A stretch of DNA of 64,000 bases from Phoronis australis (lineage: Eukaryota; Phoronida; Phoronidae). The stretch spans positions 106,552-170,551 of the forward strand of contig NMRA01000718.1 in NCBI GenBank assembly GCA_002633005.1, read 5' to 3'. A program made the position numbers and the translations under genes. Of the stretch, positions 12,431 through 24,900 are shown piece after piece (position 1 is the first letter of the stretch; each line of letters starts with the position of its first letter). The notes beneath the pieces were generated by a model. That model worked only from the letters and a program-made list of their open reading frames with translations, ran no database searches and was not told the origin of the DNA.

Positions 12431-12434
12431 TTAA

Positions 12435-13190
12435 CGGCAACCGAGTAACTTCAGCCAGTGACGTGTACCGACAGTGCCACTGAGTCCAGTGACAATTTGA
12501 CAGTGACTGTGTTGCGGTTACTTTAGAGACTCCTAGTGTCAGTCATGCCAGAAAATGTTGTCTGAATTGACATTATACATGAACCTAATAAGATGCGTGA
12601 TCTGCAAAGTTTGACTATGCATGTCTGACTCTTACTCAGGTGGGTAATGGTCATGAACTTGGGTAAAAAACAGCTACTGAGTATCTGAAATACAGTGTAT
12701 CTATACTGTTGCAGCTTTCTTTGCAGTTCTCGTTTGGTTGTCACTCAAAAATATCAGAGAGGACATCTTCAAAGCACTCAAATGTACATTTCTGAGCATG
12801 CTACATGTAGATAATCCAGGTAGCTGTCAATGCTTTTGGGATGTTGTCTGAATTTGTTGTGATTTTCACCAAAGGGTCATGGTTAGACAACATGCTCAAT
12901 GGTTTCATAGAAATTAACTGACATCTACTGCCATCAGATCCAGATTGACAAGCCCAAAAATACCCATGAACAAATTACCATGGCGACTGTTACCTTGACA
13001 ATTCAAAGCCTAATTACAAAATTGAACTTTCCCTCATGAACTTGTTTGTATTTGTCCCCATAATCAGATAATAAATCTGACTGATACTAATTTTGTGGCC
13101 AAAAACAGGTGTTAGCATGTGAGTAAAATAAGGGTGATATGTATTCAGTTCAGCTATTTAATGATAACCACAAAGAATGTGTCGGAAAAG
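12435..13190. other. Non-coding stretch
   Basis: No gene, repeat or RNA recognised between the TTAA element and the MITE at 13.2 kb. Confidence 0.5.
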
Positions 13191-13193
13191 AAG

Positions 13194-13460
13194 CCCAGGG
13201 CCTGTTTCGTGGAAATTACTTAAGACTGAAATTTTAATTGGTCTTAATCTCCTAACGCACTTCACAATAATATTATTGATAAAAAATTGCCGCCAGTCTA
13301 ATAGTTTGTAGAAATAATCTCAATAACTAGCAGTTTTGTGACTGTACTTTGCTCAAGTGAGATTTGTTTTCAGTATAGCTGTGTGTAGCGCAAGAGCAAA
13401 TTTCAGTTTTGAGAATTTTAAGTGACTTAAGTCGCTTGTCATGAAACAGAAACAGACCCA
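13194..13460. mobile_element. ~265-bp MITE with inverted ends
   Basis: Left end GGGCCTGTTTCGTGGAAATT and right end (inverse strand) GGGTCTGTTTCTGTTTCATG share GGGYCTGTTTC; both continue to a CTTAAG-type inner segment. Its right half recurs at 46380-46530 (TAACTAGCAGT, TTGCTCATGTGAG, AAGTCACTT..GAAACAGAC), showing it is a repeated family. Confidence 0.7.
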
Positions 13461-15641
13461 AAAATCACTGTGCGTAATATACAAGAGTTAGCTGCATGCA
13501 TCTTTTTATGCAGAAAATGTGTATCTGGAAAATTCTTTGAAATGTTCGTGTCTGTGTTGGCTACAGTCACTCATAAGGGTCTCGGACTTTGAGAACCAGT
13601 TTGATGCCAATTATCTTCAGGGGAGAAAACTGGTTCTCAAAATCCGGTAACCTTGTGACTATTACTCATGGCAAGAGCTTGAATACTAGGTATACAAATA
13701 CAATGTTGGTGCACATATGGCACGTAGACAATGCAAGAGGTCTCTTCACTCAAATAGGTTCAATTGTCTACTTTGAACCAACTTTCACAGCTTCTAACAG
13801 ATATTTATTATCTAAAATCACAATTAAAATACAACCACTTTCTCACACCTTCTATAGCACTTTCTAGTCTGTTACTTTTAGCAAACAACCAACCCCTGAC
13901 GCAGAAAGTTAACATGTTGAAATGGCATGCTGCCGAGCTGATCAAATATGTGGACTTGTATGATTGTACAGGTTTGCTAGCTGATTGCTTACTCAAATCT
14001 TATCTTTGCTAAAGGCCAGTTCATTCCAAAAGCAGCCACAAATGTGCTGCATGCTTCCAACACGCTGATTATACTATTTTTCCTAATATACAGGAGAAAA
14101 CATCAACCAGAAGGAATTCTTGTGCTTACAAAACCCTATTAATTCATTATTAAATATACAATACATACATAGAAAAGTATTGAGTATGGGTGATGATTTG
14201 AGGCGATTGATACCGCGCAGCATGCCATTTTAAAACATTGCTAACTGTACATCACTGACAGTATAATTCAGCCAAAATGAAGCAGCTATGCACACATTCA
14301 TTTAAAATATATTCAGTTTGAAAATAACATATAGCACACGCACAAACAACAAAGCTTTTTACCACACAAGGAGAGAAACTAGCCGCAAAGAAAAATATGC
14401 TGAATGCCTAAGTCACCTAGGCCTATCGAGCGATGCTTGGTCGTCATTGCTAACTGAGTATCCTGTTGGGAGAACATGATCAGAAGATACCTGTATCAGA
14501 TCAGAGAACTGTTTTCATTTCAAAGAGGTGAAACCCTTGTAAGTGCAAAGTGCTGACAGTATTTTAAACAGATCAGCGGGACATCAGGCTCTGAGGTCGA
14601 CAGTGACTGGCAATCTGCAGATCATTGATCTATCACCAGTTGATTTCAAACAACTTTGCCTCATCATCTGTCGACGTCCTGTGTTTGACAATGTCTGACA
14701 AATTTCAAAATTGTTGATTTTTGATTTTCTTATGCCGACATCATACCAATGATGCCCCCAATCACCTCTCTCACCCCTTCGTCCCACGGTAAGACCATTT
14801 TTGCCCAGCACACCTTATTCATAAGTGACTTAGGCATTGTGTTAAAGCTTTTGCTTGATGAACATGTAAATCAACAAGTCAAGTTCGTTGTCTAAATATA
14901 GCTATGTTTAAGGTAATGTAGAACCCTATAGACAAGACTGTGTACATACATTTACTAGTTAAATAACTCACTGTAACTCAGTAAATGTACTGTGTATTTA
15001 GTAGAAAGCCTGTAGAGTTTGATTTTTGTCTTGGTACCTATGTGGCATTAATTGGCCCGGGTCACGTGGCCACGTTTAGCAAAAAAGGAAGGCACTGATA
15101 ACAAAACAACTGTGTTCAAGATGAAATCTCAGTTATCAAGTATGCTATCACTTATATTTTGTTTCAGCAACAATGCCTGAAGCAAAAGAGTAACATAATT
15201 TAAAAACAATCCCTGCTGTCGTTTTTGGAGAACAAAGTTTCATAAGAGTAGATGAGCTCTTTCTGCATGATACGATGTTCTGAAGTAAGAAATTTGGGCA
15301 TTATCTTAGGGTCCTACATAAACTTATTGTTTGGACATGGTTGTAGAGTTCAAGGAAAACTGGTCAGATCTCCAGTGACAATTAAGATATCATTTCAAAT
15401 CTTGACAATGGAGATCAGACATTATTGCATTTATAGAATTAACCATGGATGTATGATTGAAAGTCAAACTATATAATTTCACAAAAGCAAGACAAGTTAT
15501 AAGTACACAAGTGTTGAATATGATTAATTACCTTTCCCTTGTTCAAACAGTACAATTCATATTGCTTGATTATACCGACCTACATGTACGTATCTGAAAC
15601 GAACCTGTGCTGTCTCACATTCAATCACACGAGAGAAGTGA
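13461..15641 (-). other. 3' flank and 3' UTR side of the PARP14-like gene
   Basis: Must contain the 3' UTR of the minus-strand gene just below the stop at 15642. No clear AATAAA (TTTATT on the plus strand) was found in the first 600 bases, so the transcript end is not placed. Nothing else is recognised. Confidence 0.4.
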
Positions 15642-15919
15642 CTACTTGAAAGTAATAAGATACTCTGGGTATGCAGCATTGTCGTGAAAAACAACAAAAA
15701 TAGAGGGGGTACCAGGACTGTCGCATGTCGAGTCGTAGAGGATATTCCCACTTACGGGAGGAGGAACTTTCATGCTGCTGTTCCCTAGGACATATCGCCC
15801 TGTCAAGACTTTACTTTGATACACGTGCTTATGTCCATTCTGGTCTGGTCTGGCATACTGGTTAGAAGCAGAATATTGAGCGTTTACAGCGAAGTACACA
15901 CCAGCTCCGTAGGCAATTG
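15642..15919 (-). CDS. PARP14: PARP14-like last exon: end of catalytic domain and stop
   Basis: 278 bases from acceptor aatatttacag to the TAG at 15642-15644. IAYGAGVYFAVNAQYSASNQ holds the triad Tyr (codon 15894-15896). HVYQSKVLTGRYVLG, then PSIFVVFHDNAAYPEYLITF close the domain, Ile at 15699-15701 standing where PARP1 has its catalytic Glu. A non-Glu third residue is the mark of mono-ADP-ribosyltransferases. The protein ends two residues after ITF, as is usual for PARP14. Confidence 0.96.
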
Positions 15920-18900
15920 CTGTAAATATTTTCAAATACAAATTTTATTGAACTCTGTTATCATTAACACATATTGCATTGACATTTTCAGAGATGACTG
16001 CTGTATTGCATGGTGGATATCTTCAATACAGTAATCGTGTCTTAGATGAAAATGAGAATCAATTTCTGCACTAACCTTTAAGTATACCCATGACTTAACT
16101 GTACAATGAAGGTATAAATACTGCACACTTCACACTGGCCAAAATTAGGCCTCATTACCATTTGAGAGAGATATAAATATCGCAAAATTACCTAAGAGTA
16201 TTTTGATCAGAAGTCATTCTACTCCCAGTCCTCAAACAAAAGGAGAAAGGTGATCACGTTGATTTGAGCTATTGGTTTTGGAAGAAGTTTTGATGTGCAG
16301 CTTTTGAGGATCACTGGTTGGATTTACCAAAAAACGTACGCATCACTGGGGTACGGATCCCAACGGTTCGTTTCATTATTAAAGCCGCACGCTCGGCGTA
16401 GCTGACACTAGGAGCGCGAACACCTGTGTTATTATGAGAATAACATTTTTCGAATTCGGTGGTATACCAGTACTGAGTCTTTTGCAATTTTACATACAAG
16501 CAACTCATTTTTCTAAACTCTTCAAAAACTTGTTAGTGTACCATTTTGCACAAACTCAAACGATCGGCCTCGTTTAATAACTGCAGACTTTTGGTACTAT
16601 TTGCGAGAACCATAGTCAAAATTACAGAATTGTGTTGCTAAAACTTAATTTGAGAAAGCAATGTGTACTAAAAATAAATGCCAATCGACTGTGAAAAATT
16701 AAATCATTAAAACTGAACATTTATCATCGCATTAATAGGTTTTAATGTTCAGGGCACACTGAGCGAAAATAAGCACATACAGGAACCACGTGACCTTAGT
16801 TTTGTGACAATGATGTAATGGGCGCAACAAATTAACAGATTAGGTGTAATAATAGCATATACTGCTTTAACAACTTATTGGATCAAATAAAAGAATGATG
16901 TATATCTGTGTCATGGATGTAAGAGTTATGAAATGTGTAGTGGTTGTACCCTATTACCGACCTCATATGAACATAGTCAAACCCAGTGCATTGGTAATAG
17001 GTTCGAACGGAATAGATTTCTTAACTTCCGTTGTAGTTAGGAGATTTTGATGATTCAAAAACTAAACATGATCAGCATTTGAGGAGGACCTCAGAAATGT
17101 TACGTATTGGTTTACATTGAAATATGTTATAACTCATTTTTTATTTTTAACAGCACAGCCCAGTCAGGCTAGATAGGATCTGATCGGAGATTAGAGCAAT
17201 TATCAAACTAAGAGACCTGGCCCTACAACCATCAATGTCAGAATGGAGTTAATCAGTCGTGTAAGATACTGGCTACAGGGGATCCTCCCAACTTGTTGTT
17301 GGGCTCTAGAATCAAACAAGTTGGGCTCAATGGGAAAACGCCGTAAATCCATCTGAAAATAGGAACATGTCGTTGCTTCTGTAATAAAAAGATATTTTCT
17401 AAATTTCATAAAAATCTGGCAAGGCACTTCTGAGAAACAGAGGAAAACGAAAAAATAAAATTGCCAATAGGGGGGGGGCACAGCATTGGTTGGATCCATC
17501 TGAAAGTCGTTGTCATCATCCGTTGTCAACTTCACATAAATACACTAGCTAAATTTCATAAAGATCCTGCAGTGGGTTTAGGAGATACATTAGGTGGTAA
17601 CACAGTAGGCAAAGTCACTATAAAATCATGGTCAACCATCTTCCTCACACTATGAACATTTATGCTAATTTTCACAAACATGCTTAGAGTGGTTTAGTTG
17701 ATAGAGGGGTGCACGGAAAACAAACTAGAGAAAATAAAAATGGCCACTGGATTGCATAAAATAAGTTGAATCCAAGGCATCTGAAAATAGGAACATTTTT
17801 CTTGAATAGAAAACTATTTACCAAATTTCATAAATATCCATCAAGGAACTTCAGAGAAACAGAGGAAAACGGGAAAAATGAAATTGCCACTAGAGGGCAT
17901 AGCATACATCGGATCTGTTTGAAAGTTGTCATCTGTTTCAAACTTTCCAAATCTAATAAAGATCCTGCAGTGGGATTTGGAGATGGGCGCAAAAAGCACA
18001 AAACTGCCAATAGGAGGCGCCACAGTAGTGAAAGTAGTCGGAAAATCATAGTCAACTGTCGTCTTCACTCTACCAACATATATGCCAATTTTCATCATCC
18101 TAAGAGTGATTTGACAGAGGGGCGGATGCCCAAAAACAGACTTGAAAGTAGTGCAAGAACAACGCAGAGGGTTGCACCGCAAACGGTATGGTTTTAGGGG
18201 TGTTTATTTGCATCATAAAAACGGCCACAAGTTGGCACAAAAATGTCAAATCCATCCGAAAACTGGAAGATGCCATCGTTCTTAAACAGAAAGCTATTTA
18301 TTAAATTTCATAAAAATCTGCAATTCAAGTTACTTCAGAGAATGTAAACGGAAAAAAATGAAATTCCCACTAGGGGGCACAGTGTTTGTCACATCTATCT
18401 GAAGGTCATTGTCGTCCGTTGCTAACTTCAGAAGAATACACTTGCGAAATTTAATACAGATCCTGCAGAAGGTTTAGGAGATACAGTCATGGGCGCAAAA
18501 GAGACAAAACTGCCACTGGGAGACGGCACTGTGAGTAGTCAAAGTCCTCGGAAAGTCACATTAAGAACATAATTATATACCAACTTTCAAAATCATCCCT
18601 GGAGCGGTTTGGTTGACAGAAGGGTGGACGCCAAACGACTCGATAACAGTAAAAAAAGCCACTAGATGGCGCAAAGTACTTTGAATGCATAAGAAGTCAG
18701 GAGGATAGCATCATATCACTAATAGATGACAAACTGCCACATTTTATGAAAATCCGTTGAGGTTCTCCAAAGATACAGACTGAGGTAAGCATAAAAAAAT
18801 GAAATTCCCACTAGGGGGCACCCAGTACTCGGAAATGTCCGAAAGTCGTCATCATCCTTCATCAGCTTGATAAGAACACATCTGACAAATCTCATCAAGA

Positions 18901-21900
18901 TCCTGTGAGGGGTTTAGGAGATACAGCTGCAAATGCCAGACGCCCAGACAGAGATGACAGCAATTTGCAACCACATATAAATATGTGAGCGCATAAAAAA
19001 TGGACACTAAGTGGCGCAAAATACCTCGAATCCATTCGAAAACTGGAAAGTAACGTCATCTCACTCATTGATGCCTATGTGCCCAATTTCATAAAAATCC
19101 GTTGAGGACCTTTGAAGATACACACTGAGGTTAATGTAAAAAACTAAAATTGCCGATCCGTCCAAAAGCCATCGATGTCCATTGCCAACTTCATATCAAT
19201 ACACTAGCAAAATTTAGTAAAGATCCTGAGGAGCGTTTAGGAGATACAAGCATGGGTGCAAAAACAACAAAACTGCCACTAGGAGGTGCCACAGTAGTCA
19301 AAGTCATCGAAAAATCATCACCAGTGAAAATTTCCACATACCGTTAAAAATGCCTGTTTTCCCGAATCATTCACAGCATGGTGTGAAGTTTCAATGAAAT
19401 CCAACAATCGGTTCACTAGATATCATCTGGAAACTCTCTTCCCCCAAACAACATGCAGAAAACTAAATAGCCACTGGGAGGTGCTGCAGAGGTTAAATCT
19501 GCCCAAACATTTAATGGTGTTGCTGCATTGTCATTCAAACCTGTGTCAACTTCCATTGAGATCTTTCACTCAGTTCTCTACATATCCGTAAATGCCCACA
19601 CAAAATGGCCACAAGGAGGCACTGCAGTAATCGAATACGGCCAAAAATCAATTGGTGCCGGTGCAATCTTATCGTACACTTTTGTTCGAAATTTCATTAA
19701 AATCCACCATTCGGTTCTCTAGATATTATCTACACGCCCTCCTCTCCCCAAAACAACACTTGAAAAGTGCTTTGTCATGAAGAAAATGGCCACTAGGAGG
19801 AGCTGCAGTGGTCAAAACTGCATGAAAATTTACTTATGCCAGCACATTAATATCACAAATTTATGCCAAGTTACACTGAAATCCTTCAATCCATTCTCCA
19901 GATATCATCCGGAAAATATCTTCCCAAAAATACACACAAAGCCTCACACCCGTGACCCCATGGCAGGCGGCGTAGATTGAAAAGTGGCATGTAAGTGACG
20001 CCCTTTTCCAAGTTCCATCGAGTGAACACCTGGACAGATGTACAACCGGACAAAGTAAGGACAACATGTGACCACATATTAAATAGATATAGGTTGCCAC
20101 ATAAAAATCAGTAACAGCTAGGCCAATAACTCAGTCAGATCAGGTTTAACACGAACATACCATTCTTTCCACAAAAGCTCCTGTTAAACCCCTGACGATT
20201 GATCTTATCAATAGTGTCCTCACTGGTCCCGTGGTATAGAGTCCTCTCGTTTTGTGTTCCCTGTGGATTTGCAGAGTCCATGTACTGTTTGTGGCTGACA
20301 TAACTTTTCCACAGTCGCAGGTTCTGAATTCGTTGAATCTACAAAAAGACATGATTCAGATACATTTTTTTCTTACTAAATGCTGTGCGTGGGTGATGGA
20401 AATTATGACTTAAATTAATAAACACAATCTTGAGATAAAACATGCAGTCTTATAATGAGCACTACTACATGTTCACAGGGACTAAGGTGTTGATTTAGAC
20501 GCCAACCTCAAAGAAAAGATGACAGTTCTAGTGTGTTAAGGTTATGTAGAAGGTTATTTCAAGGTCAATTACCATGCAGTCAAGAAAAACTAGGCTGTGT
20601 CAAATTTCCAAAAGAAGAATTACCAGGGATTATAAAATTACACTTTATACTTATGTGTCATTGTAACTATAACATGGCCACAATGTGTAGTACAAATTAT
20701 CATTTTTAACAAAATGTACATTTACAGCAAAAATACCCTTTAGTCGATTTTAATGAATCTGAAGTTTCTTAAATGAAAACTTGACAATAATCTCTCAAAA
20801 ACGCTGTTAAGAATTTGCTGTTACCCATTTAGTTTGCTTTCTACATCAAATCAACTCTCAAAAGTTAACGTAAGGAATCTTAATTTCATGTCCTGAACAC
20901 ATCCACTAAAACAAGATAAACTGTAGGAACACCGCATTTATCCACCTTCACTCTTATCAGGCTTCTATTGTGAGTCAGCATGCGTGAATAATTGGCTGAT
21001 AAGCCACCTCTGGAACTACTTTGGGCTGAATGGATGACCAGGCCATAAAATGATAATTAGCCAAGACCAGTTACTATAATGCAACAAAGAACAAGTAATA
21101 ATGTCTTGCATCACCTAGCCTTGGTGGAAAGCTGTATACTGTATTGGCTCAAACAAACGCTTAGAAAAATTCATTTCACGGGGAGGGGACGCTTATTGTA
21201 GTGAGCCTACGGCAGTTGAAACCCGGTTTCCCAAACGGGTAAAATCGGAAGCTAGGATTCATCAAATTTACGCTCTGTGACGTATTTGTAGCCTATGACA
21301 GCCTTTCTACAAAATTGTGGTGCATTGCTATCAACTTCCGTTGTTAAATTACGATAATTTTTCAAAAAATTGTGCTCATCACAGGGCGAAAACTTGCCGA
21401 CTGATGCGTCGCTGAATCGCGATCGTCAATAGGAAAACTTGTACTCTTGAATAAAAATATAGTTTCGACTCAACAAATTACCTGAAATCTTCCTGATGTT
21501 TTACAATTTTTAAAGTTCCTGTGGAGTCCAGATTAATTGCGATTAAGTCCAAATGTGCGCTACATCGTACTCCACAACACGAGAAAAATCTCTGGATGAA
21601 CACACATGTTGTTGTCACGTGACGTTTGTTTTGAAGGTCGTCTGCGTATGAGAGTGAGTGAGCGTGCGTGTGCGGGTCATCGACGATAGACTTTTTTGTT
21701 ACAAAAGGCGGAGGATTATGCAAGAAAATGGCGTTTACTAGATTGTTTTTCACTTAAACGGCTGTAACGTGCAAGGTGAGTGCGCTCGCAGAGTCACATC
21801 TCGGAAGTTTCCGGTTTGACGGATGACAAAGAACGATCTCAATGAAATTACACAAAGTCGTTTTAGAGCTTGTAATAGCTATACAAAACGTATTTTGAGT

Positions 21901-24900
21901 ATTAAAATGCATTTTTTCCAAAACCTAAATAACACACGGAGTAGTTCTACATTTATACAATCCTAACTTGGGTCCTATATTTTTGTATTCGTGCGCGCCG
22001 AATGAAAGTAATCGTGAGTGTTTCTGTGTTGCAAAATCTCTTATCCTGGGCCGATTTGAAAAATTCAAAGTTGTATTCGTATTTGTTTTCGCTCCTCTTT
22101 TCAAATATTACAGTAAAAACTACTTAAAATTCTCTCCATAAAAAGTACAGTTGTTAGGCTAGACTGTAATCAGCTGATCATATCCGCATGAGCGAAGTCA
22201 ATTATTCTCGCTAGTGACTCGATGAATAGAGCAGCTTGGCGGCATCCCTTTGAGCATGAGCCGAACTCGTGTCAGCCAAGGTGGATAAATACGGTCTAGT
22301 TCAATTTTCCATACCCCGCGGTTTACCTTAAACACCGGGGTTAGAACCAATTTTATTTAGTGGGAATGTTCATAGCATGTGTAAATAAAAAAAGCGGAGC
22401 CATGTTCGCTTATGGTACAGTACAGTAAAACTTTAAAAGAAAAAATCCAAGTTACAATGCTTTTGAGATTGAAACCCAATCTGTTTTTGAGTACTTGACT
22501 GTGTTCCTAAGTTCAAAAAAGGAGATTTGCTGAACGTCGCATTAGTCTTGAAAATGTAACAGCCTTTTCGCTTAATTATTCTGTGAAAACTCGTTTTCAG
22601 TCAATATAACCTATACATGTCTTAACCATGCCTGTTATTTCAACATTCACTCACAATGTCAACTGAATTTGCAGTGCATAATTAACTTATCACTAAGACA
22701 TCGGATTTCATTTTCCTCGAGTCAACTAGGTCGAAGGTCGGAGTCAGCAGTTGTAACTAGATCAACAGTTCATTGTATACACACTACGCGCCAGGGAGAT
22801 TGAACAATACAAAATGGATAACAGACATCCGAGTCGGTGGTTAAAGCACATCATGAGCACAGGATCGAAACATCAAATTACTGAATGAAATTAATGAATT
22901 TGGGTAAGAATTTATATTTTTCACAACTTGCTGTGTTCGTGAACACAAAGTTGAAAACTGTCCTGGTTTGCCTTCCTTTTCTGTAGCATGCTTTCTATGC
23001 TATGTCTTAACATTATGGCAACTCTAAATGAAATGATCGTGGATACACAGGGAGTGCTCTATGCCTGTCAAGAGATTTGATTTGAGTGACAGTTCTGTAA
23101 TCTTTGAACTTTGATAAGTAGTAAACAAAGTTCCACTTGATTGAGATGGGCCTGGGAATTTTTTTTCTACCATAAACAGGTAAGATGTCAATTTTAACTA
23201 TAGATTCATCCCAGGTATAAATTGCAAAAAACAGGAGTCTTAAAATGAAATAACGATTGAAACGTATTTTAAACCTTTGTTCCTTTGGGAGGTAGCCTTT
23301 TGTCAAGATCAACACAAATTGTTACATTTAAAATGTACCAACTGAAGTTAAAACTACTCTCCACAGTTGCAGGCTGTAATGCTGTGCAAATGCCAGAACC
23401 AGTTTGGGTGTAATAACAACCACCATTGTTGAGACAGTAGTGCTAGCTATAAAGTTTCCACTTCACTAGCTCAGATCTACATCAATTCAAAAGGTGTTCT
23501 ATATTGGCATCATAAAAGTTGTCTGGGGTTGAGGGAATCTGAGCAGTGGCCAGTGTAAGCCAGAAATTCTCCACATGATGGGGACCATAAGCACTTAGAA
23601 GATGATATGAAGATGCTCTCAAATTGTTTCTTTTGCAAACTAACTTTTTTCTTACTGGGTGCTGGTTCTTATATTTTTATTTTATTTTTAAACTTGAAAT
23701 ACAAAAACAGTCATGGTAGATTTTTAAAGTCAACGAAACTTAATTAGTTCAGTTAATTGTGAACCCACCCCAGAACTTTCCATATTACAGCTACACAAAA
23801 CATTTCACAGCAAACAAAACTACACCTGCCATTAGTTCAAGTTTAAACTTTATTAGAATTCAAATCATGAAATATAATTATACAAAAGTGTAAATTTGAT
23901 GACAGCCAAACTGAAGATTTGGAATCTCTGGACAATTTTGGTTGCACTGATTAGATAACTATTTTAACTTTTTGTCAGTCATAAAAAATGAAGAGTGGGC
24001 ACAAGTCAAGTACAACTGTTTCCTAGTAAAAAATCTGGTTCAACAAGTTTGAAAGAATATTAAAAGAATAATCCATGTCATGTTGTATCAATACGCACTG
24101 CCATTTATCTTCTATGGTATCCACTGTTTGTAGTTTTTAGCATATTAGTTCACTGATTTTTAAAAATCGAAAACCATAGTTGGTTGTTTTTTCTAGCTGA
24201 ATACCGACGTGGTGTTAGTTTTAGAATGAAAATTATTGGTTAATGCATTTTGAAAATTCGCCGCTAAGTACAGGCAGAAATGTTTACTACTGTAACAGTT
24301 TATGATTGGGTAATTACACTTTACTGGGTCTTGCTGGCACTCACAATGCAGTCATCACAGCTGTATCTGACTCCAACGCTGCGCTATCTTTGATCCTGGT
24401 AAAAGCTGCTAAGAAGGACCAGAGGCGAAAATTCCGGCACATCTTTCTAAGTGCGTGACTTCCTAGTAAGCGTATTATTCATGGTATGATTAAAAGTTGT
24501 TTATGACTGAATTTGGGTAATTTACATTTGGTTTAAATTATGCATTTAATGGAACTTTGTTGACTGTGTTATTTCAGAGTCAAAATTGAACCATGATAAA
24601 CCACAATTAAAAATGTCAGACCTTTTACCAAAAATGGATTTTCAGACATGGTGTGCTGTGGTGTATCAAAAACAAGAAGGGCCACCTACCTTGCCAACAT
24701 GATAAATGAGTAATTGCAAAATATTTTAACAACCCACTACTTGCATGCCAACAAAAATAAACGCTCCCACATGGTATAAACACTCCAACTAAATAAGATT
24801 GGTCCTAACCTCAATGGTCAAGGTAAACGGTGGGGTTTGGAAAATTGAACTAGACAGAGTCGCGCTCGGCTCACGATCAAAGGAATACCGCCAAGCTGCT

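Noticed and set aside
17766-18197. 143-codon open frame on the plus strand
   Set aside because: It is repeat array 1 read through in one frame; the peptide mirrors the 145-bp monomer and is not a protein family.
17350-20100. CRISPR-like array suggested by regular repeats
   Set aside because: The DNA is clearly animal, the spacers are themselves homologous repeats, and monomers are ~145 bp; this is satellite-type DNA.
20146-20352. Longest minus-strand frame over the catalytic exon
   Set aside because: The motifs IQRIQNLRLW and LYHGT are in a different frame; the longer frame is a shadow.
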